A DNA stretch of 64,000 nt from Burkholderia singularis (GCF_900176645.1 NZ_FXAN01000072.1:1-64000), one strand, 5' to 3'. Positions 45,990 through 55,767 are shown, counted from the first letter of the stretch. A program made the numbers and translations. Notes: generated by a model from the sequence alone, not told the origin.

Positions 45990-46907
45990 TCACATCGATG
46001 CGACACACAACGCCAGCGCATCGTCCCATTGCGGCGGCGTCAGGCTGAATGCGCGCTGCAGCTTCGACGTATCGAGGCGCGAATTGGCCGGACGCTTTGC
46101 CAACGTCGGATATTCGATGGCCGGAATCGGCACGATCGCCGGCACGCGCGCCGGCGCCGCCACCGCGAAAATGTGTTCGGCGAAACCGGCCCATGACGTC
46201 GAGCCGGCAGCGCTCATGTGATAGATCCCGCTGAGCTCGGCCCCCCACGCTGACAACCCGACTTGAGATGCGACGCCCTGCGACAACACGTGCGCCGTGA
46301 GGGTCGCGATCGTTGCCGACCAGGTCGGCGCGCCGACCTGGTCGGCAACGATGCGCAGCTCATCGCGTTCGTTGGAAAGCCTAAGCATCGTCGTCAGGAA
46401 ATTTCCGCCTCGACGTCCGTACACCCAACTCGTCCGGAAAATCAGGTGCGCGCAACCCGCCGCGACGATCGCCAGTTCGCCGTCCCGCTTCGTCACGCCA
46501 TAGATGTTCAGCGGCACGGTCGCGTCGTCTTCGATATACGGCCGTGCGAGCGCGCCGTCGAATACGTAATCTGTCGAATAGTGAATCAGCAGCGCGCCAC
46601 TTCGGCGCGCTTCCTCCGCAAGCACCGCGGGCGCCTCGGCGTTAATCATCCGTGCTGAGTCGACGTCCTGCTCAGCACGATCGACCGCGGTATAGGCTGC
46701 GGCATTGACGATCACGGCAGGCCGCAGTGATCGGATGCAGGACCGGATTGCATCGGGCCGGCTCAAATCAAGCGCGTCACGGCTCATACCGACGACACGC
46801 CCAAGCCCCTGCAGCGAGCGCAGCAGCTCGAACCCGACCTGACCGTGCACCCCGGTCACGACGATCGTCCGCTCGCCGCTCGCATCACGCGCAATAGTTT
46901 CACTCAT
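45990..46907 (-). CDS. rmlD: dTDP-4-dehydrorhamnose reductase RmlD
   Basis: RmlD performs the last step of dTDP-L-rhamnose synthesis. The 305-residue SDR has the NADPH motif TGVHGQVGFELL, the catalytic region STDYVFDG, a YGVTKRDGE YxxxK pair, and the substrate motif VADQVGAPTWSAT. That last segment is encoded by a 44-base perfect palindrome (46309-46352). The ATG at 46907 overlaps the rmlC stop by four bases. It is the last gene of rmlBACD. Confidence 0.95.
   Translation of the reverse strand: MSETIARDASGERTIVVTGVHGQVGFELLRSLQGLGRVVGMSRDALDLSRPDAIRSCIRSLRPAVIVNAAAYTAVDRAEQDVDSARMINAEAPAVLAEEARRSGALLIHYSTDYVFDGALARPYIEDDATVPLNIYGVTKRDGELAIVAAGCAHLIFRTSWVYGRRGGNFLTTMLRLSNERDELRIVADQVGAPTWSATIATLTAHVLSQGVASQVGLSAWGAELSGIYHMSAAGSTSWAGFAEHIFAVAAPARVPAIVPIPAIEYPTLAKRPANSRLDTSKLQRAFSLTPPQWDDALALCVASM
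46309..46352. repeat. 44-bp perfect palindrome inside rmlD
   Basis: The arms, each 22 bases and meeting at GCGCGC-like centre CGGCGCGCCG, have no spacer and no mismatch. It encodes the conserved RmlD substrate loop IVADQVGAPTWSAT on the minus strand; because it is a palindrome, the same peptide is encoded on the plus strand in the symmetric frame. It could extrude a cruciform or fold the mRNA into a very stable hairpin. Confidence 0.92.
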
Positions 46908-47455
46908 GCGTAGGTCTCCGCTTCCGACAAACGCACGCCGGCGGCATCTTTCGCCGCGACGATCGGCTCGCCGGAGATGGGCCAATCGATCGCGAGGTCC
47001 GGATCGTTCCAGAGAATGCTGCGCTCATGCTCCGGAAACCAGTAGTCGGTCGTCTTGTAGAGAAATTGCGCGGACTCCGACAACACGAGAAAGCCATGCG
47101 CGAAGCCGGGCGGCACCCACAGTTGCCGGCGGTTTTCGCTCGACAGCACGACACCGGTCCATTTGCCGAAGTTCGGCGAGCCGCGACGGATGTCGACCGC
47201 GACGTCGAACACCTCGCCCTCGACCACGCGCATCAGCTTGCCCTGCGCATGCCGGATCTGATAATGCAGGCCACGCAGCACGCCCTTTGCCGAGCGCGAA
47301 TGATTGTCCTGCACGAACTCGACGCCCGCCTCGACGTGTTCCGTGAACGTGCGTGCGTTGAAGCTTTCGAAAAAATAACCGCGCGCATCGCCGAACACAT
47401 CCGGCTCGATGAGCTTGACTTCGGGCAGCGCCGTCGGCGTTACGTGAATAGTCAT
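46904..47455 (-). CDS. rmlC: dTDP-4-dehydrorhamnose 3,5-epimerase RmlC
   Basis: A 183-residue cupin that epimerises C3 and C5 of dTDP-4-keto-6-deoxyglucose. Family stretches include [19 protein letters not shown], the catalytic-His region GVLRGLHYQ and [14 protein letters not shown]. Length is normal. It overlaps both rmlA upstream and rmlD downstream by four bases, so the four rml genes are translationally coupled. Confidence 0.96.
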   Translation of the reverse strand: MTIHVTPTALPEVKLIEPDVFGDARGYFFESFNARTFTEHVEAGVEFVQDNHSRSAKGVLRGLHYQIRHAQGKLMRVVEGEVFDVAVDIRRGSPNFGKWTGVVLSSENRRQLWVPPGFAHGFLVLSESAQFLYKTTDYWFPEHERSILWNDPDLAIDWPISGEPIVAAKDAAGVRLSEAETYA

Positions 47456-48333
47456 GAGACTTGATCCGTCAGTAGATTTTTCAGATATTGCCCGTAGGCG
47501 TTCTTCGCGAGCGGTTGCGCAAGCTTCAATACCTGCTCCGCATCGATCCAGCGACGACGGTACGCAATCTCTTCAGGACACGCGACCACCAGCCCTTGAC
47601 GCTTTTGCAAGGTCGCGATGAACAACGCCGCGTCGATCAGCGAGTCGTGCGTGCCGGTGTCGAGCCACGCATAGCCGCGCCCCATGATCTCGACATCGAG
47701 CGCGCCCGCAGCGAGATAATGCGAATTGACGTCGGTAATCTCCAGCTCGCCACGCGCGGACGGGGTAATGTCCGCCGCAATGTCGCACACCTGGTTGTCG
47801 TAGAAATAAAGGCCCGTCACCGCATAATTCGAACGCGGCTTCGCGGGCTTCTCCTCAATCGACTGCGCACGGAATGCGCGGTCGAACTCGACGACGCCAT
47901 ATCGTTCGGGATCCTGCACGTGATACGCGAACACCGTCGCGCCCGAGATTCGCCCCGCCGCCCGTTCGAGCTGTTTCGCGAGATCGTGCCCATAGAAAAT
48001 GTTGTCGCCTAGAATCAGCGTCGACGGCTCGTCGCCGACGAAATCTCGGCCGATGACGAACGCCTGCGCCAGGCCGTCCGGCGACGGCTGCACCGCATAC
48101 TGGATGTTCATTCCCCATTGGCCGCCGTCGCCTAGCATCGCGCTAAAGCGCGGCGTGTCCTCCGGCGTCGAAATGACCAGCACGTCGCGAATCCCGGCGA
48201 GCATCAGCGTCGACAGCGGATAGTAGATCATCGGCTTGTCGTAGACAGGCAGAAGTTGCTTCGACACGGCATGCGTGATCGGATACAGCCGCGTGCCGGA
48301 ACCGCCGGCGAGAATGATGCCCTTGCGCGCCAT
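47452..48333 (-). CDS. rmlA: Glucose-1-phosphate thymidylyltransferase RmlA
   Basis: RmlA makes dTDP-glucose, the first step to dTDP-rhamnose, and is usually feedback-inhibited by dTDP-rhamnose. The 293-residue protein has the nucleotidyl motif [18 protein letters not shown] with the signature Lys-rich start, [13 protein letters not shown], and the Mg-binding Asp in [10 protein letters not shown]. It starts 11 bases after the rmlB stop and overlaps rmlC by four bases. Confidence 0.97.
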   Translation of the reverse strand: MARKGIILAGGSGTRLYPITHAVSKQLLPVYDKPMIYYPLSTLMLAGIRDVLVISTPEDTPRFSAMLGDGGQWGMNIQYAVQPSPDGLAQAFVIGRDFVGDEPSTLILGDNIFYGHDLAKQLERAAGRISGATVFAYHVQDPERYGVVEFDRAFRAQSIEEKPAKPRSNYAVTGLYFYDNQVCDIAADITPSARGELEITDVNSHYLAAGALDVEIMGRGYAWLDTGTHDSLIDAALFIATLQKRQGLVVACPEEIAYRRRWIDAEQVLKLAQPLAKNAYGQYLKNLLTDQVS

Positions 48334-48344
48334 CGATTCAACCT

Positions 48345-49406
48345 TTACGCGCGTTGCGCGTAGTTCGTTTCAACCCACTTGCGATAATCGCCGGATATCA
48401 CCTCGTCAACCCACGGCTGGTTGTTGAGATACCAGTCGACTGTTTTCGCAAGCCCCGTCTCGAACGTCTCGGCCGGCTTCCAACCGAGTTCGCGCTCAAG
48501 CTTGCTCGCATCGATCGCGTAACGACGATCATGACCGGGGCGGTCCGTCACATAGGTGAGCTGGTCGCGATACGAGCCCGCTGCCTTCGGCCGCGCGTTG
48601 TCGAGCAAATCACACAGCATGTGCACGACGTCCAAGTTCGTTTTTTCGTTCCAGCCGCCGACGTTATAAGTCTCGCCCGGCAAGCCGCGCGCGAGCACCT
48701 CGCGAATCGCACTGCAGTGATCCCCGACGTACAGCCAATCGCGCACATTCTGGCCATCGCCGTAAACGGGCAGCGGCTTACCGGCGAGCGCATTGGCGAT
48801 CATCAGCGGAATCAGTTTCTCGGGAAATTGATGGGGACCGTAGTTGTTCGAGCAGTTCGTCGTCAGTACAGGCAATCCGTACGTGTGGTGATAGGCACGC
48901 ACCAGGTGATCGGAACTCGCCTTCGTCGCCGAGTACGGGCTGTTGGGCGCGTAGCGCGTCGTTTCGGAGAACTGCGGATCGGTCGGCGACAGTGAACCGA
49001 ACACTTCATCCGTCGACACGTGCAGGAACCGGAACTCGGCCTTCGCATCGTTACCGAGACTACTCCAGTATCGGCGCGCGGCTTCGAGTAGCGTGAAGGT
49101 GCCAACCACGTTCGTCTGCACGAAAGCGGCCGGGCCATGAATCGAGCGGTCGACGTGGCTTTCGGCCGCGAAGTGGACGATCGCGCGGGGCTTGTACTGG
49201 GAAAGCAATGCGTCGATCGTCTCTCGTTCGCAAATGTCGACGCGCGCGAATACGTGCGCCGGATTTCCCCGCAACGACTTCAGCGTACCGAGGTTGCCCG
49301 CGTAAGTCAGCTTGTCGATATTCAATACTGCTTCATCGGTTTGCGCCAACCAGTCGAGCACGAAGTTGGCACCGATGAACCCGGCCCCGCCCGTTACCAA
49401 GATCAT
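48345..49406 (-). CDS. rmlB: dTDP-glucose 4,6-dehydratase RmlB
   Basis: A 353-residue extended SDR producing dTDP-4-keto-6-deoxyglucose. It begins [16 protein letters not shown] with the NAD motif; [11 protein letters not shown] and the catalytic triad STDEVFGSL and [10 protein letters not shown] are in place. The ATG at 49406 has an AAAGGAA ribosome-binding site; the frame is open upstream to 49538 without similarity. It is the first gene of rmlBACD and its promoter should lie in the AT-rich region beyond 49406. Confidence 0.97.
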   Translation of the reverse strand: MILVTGGAGFIGANFVLDWLAQTDEAVLNIDKLTYAGNLGTLKSLRGNPAHVFARVDICERETIDALLSQYKPRAIVHFAAESHVDRSIHGPAAFVQTNVVGTFTLLEAARRYWSSLGNDAKAEFRFLHVSTDEVFGSLSPTDPQFSETTRYAPNSPYSATKASSDHLVRAYHHTYGLPVLTTNCSNNYGPHQFPEKLIPLMIANALAGKPLPVYGDGQNVRDWLYVGDHCSAIREVLARGLPGETYNVGGWNEKTNLDVVHMLCDLLDNARPKAAGSYRDQLTYVTDRPGHDRRYAIDASKLERELGWKPAETFETGLAKTVDWYLNNQPWVDEVISGDYRKWVETNYAQRA

Positions 49407-49769
49407 GGAATTCCTTTGCTGAAATTGGGAGTCGGTTAAGCTACCGACATAATATCGGCCTTGTATATCGACAAACGGACACCGTCCGTCCGAACCGCGT
49501 TGCCAGCGGCAATTGCGCGGCCCGATCGAACTACACACCCCACGCTGGCAGCGTCCTCTGACTGCCAGCGAAACGATTATACGGCAACGAAATCGAGAAA
49601 TATCTCATCAATCGTTTTAAACGGTGCGAAATATATTTCATTCCCCAATTTCTCAGGCAATTACCTTTCATAAAACGACTGCATAACTAAATTTTCCCCA
49701 TCGGGTATCGCCTCGGGTTCCATTGCCTGTTGTGATACCGTGACTCCAATTTCGTCATATAAGCAAGCG
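49407..49769. promoter_or_regulatory. AT-rich divergent region between rmlB and apaH
   Basis: These 363 bases are clearly more AT-rich than the genes on either side, especially 49570-49740. On the minus strand a TATTAT near 49450 is a plausible -10 for rmlBACD, but no good -35 sits at 16-18 bases. No coding frame is convincing and no ops/JUMPstart motif was found. The base composition marks the edge of the O-antigen locus. Confidence 0.45.
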
Positions 49770-50636
49770 ATGATCCATCTCCCAAGCAACGCCCCCATTG
49801 CCTTCGGCGATCTTCAGGGCTGCCATGCCGCGTATCGCCGGCTTTTCGACGCGCTCGCCCCCGCACCCGACACCCCGCTCTGGTTCGCGGGCGACCTTGT
49901 CAATCGCGGGCCCGCGTCGCTCGCGACGCTGCGCGAGATCGCATCACTCGGCGAACGGGCGGTGGCTGTGCTCGGCAATCACGACCTGCATCTGCTGGCA
50001 GTCTCAGCCGGCATCCGCACACTGAAGTCCGGCGATACGATCGGCGAGATCCTCAACGCCCCCGACGCCGAAGACTTGCTCGAATGGCTGCGTCATCGTC
50101 CGTTCGCGCACGCCGAGCGCGGCATGCTGATGGTGCATGCGGGCGTGCTGCCGCAATGGGATTTGACTTTGGCGCTCGATCTGGCCGACGAGTTGCAGCG
50201 TGCGCTGCGCGCGCCGAATTGGCGCGTCACGTTGCGCGAGCTGTACGGCAATGAGCCCAGCCAGTGGCGCGCTGATCTGAAACGCAAGGAACGGCTGCGT
50301 GTCGCGTTCAACGCATTCACCCGCATTCGCTTCTGCACGCCGGAAGGCGCAATGGAATTCCGAGCGAACGGTGGCCCCACGTCCGCGCCCGAGGGCTATC
50401 TGCCGTGGTTCGAAGCGCAGGAACGCAAAACCTCGGACATGACGATCGTGTTCGGCCACTGGGCCGCGCTGGGCCTGATGGTGCGCGACAACCTCGTTGC
50501 GCTTGACTCCGGATGCGTCTGGGGCAATCGGCTATCCGCCGTGCGGCTGACCGACGATCCGGCCGCACGCCAGATCACTCAAGTCGAATGCGACGGCTGC
50601 AGCGCAACAGGTGACTATGCCGGCCGCATGCGCTGA
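49770..50636 (+). CDS. apaH: Symmetrical bis(5'-nucleosyl)-tetraphosphatase ApaH
   Basis: ApaH hydrolyses Ap4A symmetrically to two ADP and can remove Np4 caps from RNA. The 288-residue phosphoesterase has the metal motifs FGDLQGCH (usually GDxHG/GDxQG), AGDLVNRGP and LGNHDLHLL, then MVHAGVLPQW and FGHWA. The ATG at 49770 is favoured over a GTG at 49740. The C-terminal ~20 residues after the domain are variable. It stands alone between rmlB and the accessory acyltransferase. Confidence 0.93.
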   Translation: MIHLPSNAPIAFGDLQGCHAAYRRLFDALAPAPDTPLWFAGDLVNRGPASLATLREIASLGERAVAVLGNHDLHLLAVSAGIRTLKSGDTIGEILNAPDAEDLLEWLRHRPFAHAERGMLMVHAGVLPQWDLTLALDLADELQRALRAPNWRVTLRELYGNEPSQWRADLKRKERLRVAFNAFTRIRFCTPEGAMEFRANGGPTSAPEGYLPWFEAQERKTSDMTIVFGHWAALGLMVRDNLVALDSGCVWGNRLSAVRLTDDPAARQITQVECDGCSATGDYAGRMR

Positions 50637-50675
50637 CGCTTACGGTCTCCTATCCGATGCCGGACGATGCCTGAT

Positions 50676-51719
50676 CTAACGGCCTCGCTCTTGTATCGCC
50701 GCAACGGATCGAGCGTCCGTTCGCCATTGCTCGCGAACGATATTCCGATAAGGATCCACGATGCGGCGATTCATATACTCCAGGCCGATCGAAATGAGCG
50801 TGACGATGGGCAACGTCAACCAGAACAGCTTCCATCCGGTAACGGTCGTGGCCAACAAGAGTTGCATGGCGAAAGCCGCCTGATAGTGAGTCAGATAGAT
50901 TGGGTACGAAAGGCCGCCGATGTTTCGGTCGATCGACCGAAGCCAACGGCCGGTCCGCGATGCGGCGATGAAGAAGAAAGCAATTGTGAAACCCAGCAAG
51001 TTCAGATAGTACGGCACCCCAGCCGCATCGAGCGGAAGAACGTGCAACGAACAGATGAACACCGCGTAGACGAGCGTGGCGACCACCGATGCAGCAGCAG
51101 GTAGACAAACGCCTATCCCCTGGACCGTGAAATACAGGCAGATGCCGATACCGTAAGGTAACGCGGCGGCCGGCACCGCATATATCCGTGCATTGATGTC
51201 GTGCGCCATCAGGACATGGAAGCACACGCCCGCGAGCAAGCACAGGAAGCCCGTCGCTCTGTTTCGCGCGGCGCCCAGCGCAAGCAGCACATACATCGCG
51301 AACTCGACGGCCAACGCCCACGCGGGCGGCACGACGTGGGACGCATTCGGCTTGCCCGGCGCCGGAAAGTCAGGGCACCAGTACAAGTTGACGACGAGGT
51401 TCCACCAAGCCCCCAACGTATTCGGCATCAGGAAATTTCGATGATAGGCGGCCGCCAATCGCGGCTCGGCCGCGATCAGCACGATCGACATCGCAGCCGC
51501 CACCCAGTACATCGGATAGAGGCGCAGAAACCGATTGGCGAAAAACCGGACGAAACCCCGCGCACCGAATCCATAATTCCGCTGCAGTGTGGCGGTCATC
51601 AGATAGCCGCTGATCACGAAAAACGTCGACACGGCATACGTCGCCGTCAGGTCTATCCATCGGCCGAGATGAGCGGCCATGACAATCAGCGCGAGAAAAC
51701 TGCGCAGCGCTCCGAGCAT
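50676..51719 (-). CDS. Membrane acyltransferase (acyltransferase 3 family)
   Basis: A 347-residue polytopic protein of the acyltransferase-3 (OafA/NodX-like) family with about ten helices. The catalytic-type N-terminus LGALRSFLALIVMAAHLG contains the conserved Arg and His, followed by FFVISGYLM and RFFANRFLRLYPMYW. Such proteins move acyl groups, often O-acetyl, onto extracytoplasmic glycans. The ATG at 51719 places helix 1 correctly; a TTG at 51749 is less likely. It lies 104 bases after the FAD oxidoreductase on the same strand and may modify the O-antigen or another surface sugar. Confidence 0.85.
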   Translation of the reverse strand: MLGALRSFLALIVMAAHLGRWIDLTATYAVSTFFVISGYLMTATLQRNYGFGARGFVRFFANRFLRLYPMYWVAAAMSIVLIAAEPRLAAAYHRNFLMPNTLGAWWNLVVNLYWCPDFPAPGKPNASHVVPPAWALAVEFAMYVLLALGAARNRATGFLCLLAGVCFHVLMAHDINARIYAVPAAALPYGIGICLYFTVQGIGVCLPAAASVVATLVYAVFICSLHVLPLDAAGVPYYLNLLGFTIAFFFIAASRTGRWLRSIDRNIGGLSYPIYLTHYQAAFAMQLLLATTVTGWKLFWLTLPIVTLISIGLEYMNRRIVDPYRNIVREQWRTDARSVAAIQERGR

Positions 51720-51822
51720 GTTGTATTCAGCGAATTGAAAATGGCGCAAGCACGTGATGTGCAGCCTACGCCGATTTTCTCACATCGCGCGACGCCGCTC
51801 TCCCACGCAGCGCACGCGACGC

Positions 51823-53490
51823 TCATCGATTGTTCAGGACGGCGCCGCTTGCCTTCAACTGAGCGGCCAGCACCGCGTAGTCGATGCGCTGAACACTGTT
51901 GCCACTGTTGATCGCGATCGCCGCTGCGGCACCGGCGGCCTGTCCGGTAATCATGTAAGTCGGTTCGACGCGCAGTGAGGAAAAGGCGACATGTGATGCA
52001 GACAATGCTACCGGCACGAGCAGATTGCGCATCTCGTCGTATTTGGGCGTGATCGATCGGTACGAAATCGGGTAAGGACGCGCAAGCGGCTGCCAAATAG
52101 CACCTTCAGTTCCGACCTGCCCATTCACCGCCACGCGATGCACAACGTGCTGGTCGATCGGAAAGGCGCCAAGGCCGATGGAGTCGGGAATCGTCGTCTC
52201 GTTGTAGAGATCATGCTGCGTCATCACGTAGTCGCCGATCATCCTGCGGCCTTCCCGCACATAGAGCAGCCGGGGGAACCCTCCGTTGTCCTGAAACTCG
52301 TCCTTACAGAATCCCCACGAGCGAACATCCGCCTGCACGTTCGGCGGAATGCGCGGATCCGTTGCGAGGAACGTCAGCAGAGCCATCGTATAACGCTTGT
52401 GCTCGGCTTCGATCGCGCGGCGTCCGTTCGCATCAGCGCGAATGTACTCGGCGCTTCCTTCGATCTCATCCGTGGACAGAAGCCCGAGACTGTTCACATC
52501 AAACTTGTTGTTCGGAATAGGAACGTTCGCGATGTAGTGGAACGTTTTGGTGATTTCCGGATGCGCCTTGGCAATCCGGCCCAGCAATTCGAATTCGCGC
52601 GGATCGTAATTGTCTGGCTTGACGACCGGAATCTGATTCGCTTTATCCGCCGTGACACAAATTCGATAACCATACGCCTGCACGGCCGAATCGGCGGCCC
52701 CTGCCGCACCGAGATTGTTCGGCGCGACATGAGGAAGCAATCCGCTATCCGGACGGCCCGGCACGACATAAGGATCCACATGCGCGCCATCAGTGATGAC
52801 AATCGGGCCGACGCCCGCCAGTGCCTCGTTATATTGAGATTTCGCCTCGCGTCCCTGCGTGTGATTGATGCCTGCCTTCGCCATCAGATCGCCTTCGTAG
52901 CTCGCATCGATGAATATCTTCGCTATGTACTGCGAGCCGTCCTGCATCTGAATGCCCTTGATGCTATGGTCCGCGGATTGGACGCTCTCCAAGCGTGCAT
53001 CGTATTTGACGATGACGGCGGGAACGTCCGCAATCATTTTCAACAGGATGCTTTCCGCGACGTGCGGCTCATGGAATATGCCACCCATCGTCCAGGTCTT
53101 GTCGTATCGGAGATTGACAGCGTCGACAAAGCGGCGAGCGAAACCGCCCATCGCCCACAGCCTGTCCTGAGGATAAGCGTCCGTTACACTGACGCCGCTC
53201 GTGATCATGCCGCCGACATGCTTGGTCGGCTCTAGCACGAGAACGTGCTTGCCCGCTTTCGCCGCCTCAAGCGCCGCAGATATTCCAGCAGGCGTCGCAC
53301 CGTATATGAGGACGTCGGCGGCACCGGGGTTGGACGCGTTGGTGCTCGACGCGGGGACGGGGGCAGGGGTTGGTGTGGTGGGAGCGGGTGTCCCAGAGGA
53401 TGAGCCTCCCCCTCCGCATGCCACTAACATCAGCACCGAACTAATCGCCAGTAAACATTCAGCAATACTGAATTTTAGGATTCTAAACAT
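51823..53490 (-). CDS. Lipoprotein FAD-dependent oxidoreductase
   Basis: A 555-residue protein of the FAD_oxidored family. It begins with a Sec-type signal and lipobox LVAC (22-25), then four glycines and a Thr/Pro/Ala linker (31-55), so it should be anchored by Cys25 to a membrane and face the periplasm or surface. The dinucleotide fold starts DVLIYGATPAGISAALEAA (59-77), with GGM at 93-95, and FIDASYEGDLMAKAG in the middle is typical. Substrate is unknown. No twin-arginine motif is seen, unusual for a flavoprotein because FAD would have to bind after export. It lies between the acyltransferase and an 806-base gap. Confidence 0.8.
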   Translation of the reverse strand: MFRILKFSIAECLLAISSVLMLVACGGGGSSSGTPAPTTPTPAPVPASSTNASNPGAADVLIYGATPAGISAALEAAKAGKHVLVLEPTKHVGGMITSGVSVTDAYPQDRLWAMGGFARRFVDAVNLRYDKTWTMGGIFHEPHVAESILLKMIADVPAVIVKYDARLESVQSADHSIKGIQMQDGSQYIAKIFIDASYEGDLMAKAGINHTQGREAKSQYNEALAGVGPIVITDGAHVDPYVVPGRPDSGLLPHVAPNNLGAAGAADSAVQAYGYRICVTADKANQIPVVKPDNYDPREFELLGRIAKAHPEITKTFHYIANVPIPNNKFDVNSLGLLSTDEIEGSAEYIRADANGRRAIEAEHKRYTMALLTFLATDPRIPPNVQADVRSWGFCKDEFQDNGGFPRLLYVREGRRMIGDYVMTQHDLYNETTIPDSIGLGAFPIDQHVVHRVAVNGQVGTEGAIWQPLARPYPISYRSITPKYDEMRNLLVPVALSASHVAFSSLRVEPTYMITGQAAGAAAAIAINSGNSVQRIDYAVLAAQLKASGAVLNNR

Positions 53491-54296
53491 ACGATACCCA
53501 GCCCCACTTTACAGAGCCAATCCGTCCATCACATGCCATCGGATACGGCTTACCGCCAATTTTTACGAAATATTACAAGCTATGCGCACACTTTAGCACT
53601 TGAATCTCGCGTTTCACTATCAATCAGAGTCCTATTAGGGATATCTCTTGCCGGTCGCCCTGACGTCAGCGCATTCCGGCCAACGCCGCCAAGCATGGCA
53701 TGTCGAGATAAAAAAGATGTGTTGAAACAGAGGCCGGGAGGAACAGCTGGCGCTGCCCGCAAATCAACGCAACGCCATCTCGCCCACGTACTCCGCCTAC
53801 CATATCAGCGCAATATGGCAGGCGGCACGATGGCTCAGCATCATCGGTCGATCGATATTCGGCGGGCACAAATGTACAGGCCAATTATGAAGAAAATGCG
53901 ATTGTGCCGGTTCGCACTTGCGTAAAGAAATGTTGAGAATTGTATCTGTCGATACGCCCTCGGCAGTTCGCCGGAAACGCTCCAGCGCATCCGCCAGGCA
54001 AGCGAGCCCCTCCATTGAACCCGCGTTGCCTCGGCAACAATCGTCTAGTGATTCGGCCGTTCACCCTTCGCGACACGACACCGTCGACCTCGTCGCCGTC
54101 TTCAGCTCCCCGGCGCCTTGCCACCGTTCGAAGCGGCGCGAACTCCGCGTCGAGCAACCAACACCGCCCCGACTCGAGCAACTGCTGTCTCATGCCAATC
54201 GCCCGTCACCGCAATTGGCTCGCCGGCGTACAGACCGCCACCAACGGATCACTCTTCAGCCCTATCGATCAGCAGTTACAGGCAGAGCTATACGAC
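53491..54296. other. 806-base region without a recognisable gene
   Basis: No open frame has convincing coding features; several short frames of 60-135 codons overlap on both strands without ribosome-binding sites or family resemblance. The part nearest the FAD gene (53491-53660) is AT-rich and may hold its promoter. Base composition is mixed, and the stretch looks like degraded DNA. I saw no intact terminal inverted repeats of an insertion sequence. Confidence 0.45.
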
Positions 54297-55643
54297 TCAG
54301 TCAAACCAGATTAATGGCAAATCCCTAGTCATCGCCAGATGTTTGAATGTACCGTCTGCACGTCCATATAGCGTGATCTGGTGTGTCCCGGGAGCCAGTC
54401 TTTCCCCTGGATTCGCGGACAGATAGCTTGCACCAATAGTCCGTGTACTGACACCATCCGGATTGCTCAACTGTTGAATCCCTGTCGATCCACGCCGCAC
54501 ACCGTCTACCGTAATCCACATACTGACCGTGCCGGTATCAGCGGTGTCGCCCTGTACACGAGATTTCCCGCTAATTAAAACGATTCCATTATGGCCGGCG
54601 GGAACAACAATGGTAGCTTGCGCAAGCGCGACATCGGCCCCTGTTGACGGAACTCCAGGCCATCCCGAACTGCTACCCACACCTATATAGTTGGTCCGAT
54701 TGTATGCGTCGTTACTTGTCGAGGCAGAACCAACAACTGACATGCCGCCATACAACGTAACCAGCGTCGAATTGGCACCGGCCTTGTACTGGACGTGGTT
54801 TACCAGTCCGGAGCAACTATTATCTTCACAATATGCTAATGCAGACGCATCCCAGCTTATGGTCGACGGCCCCGTCAATTGAGCATAAAACGCCTGATTA
54901 TAAAATGGCGCCTGATTTTCAGCCCCTTTGTACATATCATTATCAGACCAAGAACCAATATTATTTTCAGGCTCCCTTCCATTTAAATAGATCGATGTCA
55001 ATGGATCTCCATAGCTGCCGGCAAGATATATCCGGCCGGATGCAAGCGAGATAACTGGTTGCCCACCCGGATTGAGCGATTGCGAAATCAATGCCTGATG
55101 CGGCAGGGGCATTCCACGCACAATACCAGCCGTATTAAAACTCAACGTAGATGTATCGGAACCTAATTGTGAAATATTAACATTCTCTGCTGGAGCAGTC
55201 ATCACAGCAAGATTACTTCCTGCACCCACCATAAACGCAGCGCCATTCAGCGTAGACGCAATAAGCTGCAAAACGTGAGTTCCTGCAGACAGATATTTTC
55301 CACCTATTATATTATAAGAATGTTGCTGAGCGTTTGAAGTTTGCGACCAATCGACGATCGAATCATTTGAAATGGATTGACCATCGGCAACAATTGATAA
55401 TGCAGCAATTGCCGCTCCTGATGGATAGACTCGTCCGTCTGATTGGACATAGACGTAAGCCGCTGCTGGAAGCGTAATAGTCGAACTCAGTAAAACACGG
55501 TTATTTCCGGAAATAGATAAATCGCCGGAAAGCTGTCCATAGGTTGACTCAGACCCTGCCGAAAACACCGAATTATTTACTGTCACGCCAATACTGAAAG
55601 CGGCAGCAAAAACCGCCCATTTCCTTAAAAATAAAATGAACAT
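54297..55643 (-). CDS. Unrecognised secreted protein, Ser/Asn/Gly-rich
   Basis: A 448-residue protein with a hydrophobic signal peptide (KWAVFAAAFSIGVTV, probable cleavage near residue 29, VFSA). The mature protein is rich in Ser, Thr, Asn, Gly and Tyr with many short strand-like segments and no Lys/Arg-rich regions, suggesting a secreted beta-structured or surface protein. Two Cys (in CEDNSC) could form a disulphide. Related repeats are visible: sequences such as GKYLSAGTHVLQL and GERLAPGTHQITLYG look like two copies of one beta-sandwich unit. I do not recognise a family. The gene is visibly less GC-rich than the core, with many AT-rich codons, pointing to horizontal origin. Confidence 0.75.
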   Translation of the reverse strand: MFILFLRKWAVFAAAFSIGVTVNNSVFSAGSESTYGQLSGDLSISGNNRVLLSSTITLPAAAYVYVQSDGRVYPSGAAIAALSIVADGQSISNDSIVDWSQTSNAQQHSYNIIGGKYLSAGTHVLQLIASTLNGAAFMVGAGSNLAVMTAPAENVNISQLGSDTSTLSFNTAGIVRGMPLPHQALISQSLNPGGQPVISLASGRIYLAGSYGDPLTSIYLNGREPENNIGSWSDNDMYKGAENQAPFYNQAFYAQLTGPSTISWDASALAYCEDNSCSGLVNHVQYKAGANSTLVTLYGGMSVVGSASTSNDAYNRTNYIGVGSSSGWPGVPSTGADVALAQATIVVPAGHNGIVLISGKSRVQGDTADTGTVSMWITVDGVRRGSTGIQQLSNPDGVSTRTIGASYLSANPGERLAPGTHQITLYGRADGTFKHLAMTRDLPLIWFD

Positions 55644-55767
55644 TTTTCAGCCCTCCATTTTCAATTGACCTGATATATCAATTTCAAAATATGCTTTAAA
55701 TAGCCTCCGGTAACCATTCAATCTCGAATGCCAGCCGAGATGCTGTAAAAACAGAACCAATCCCAGC

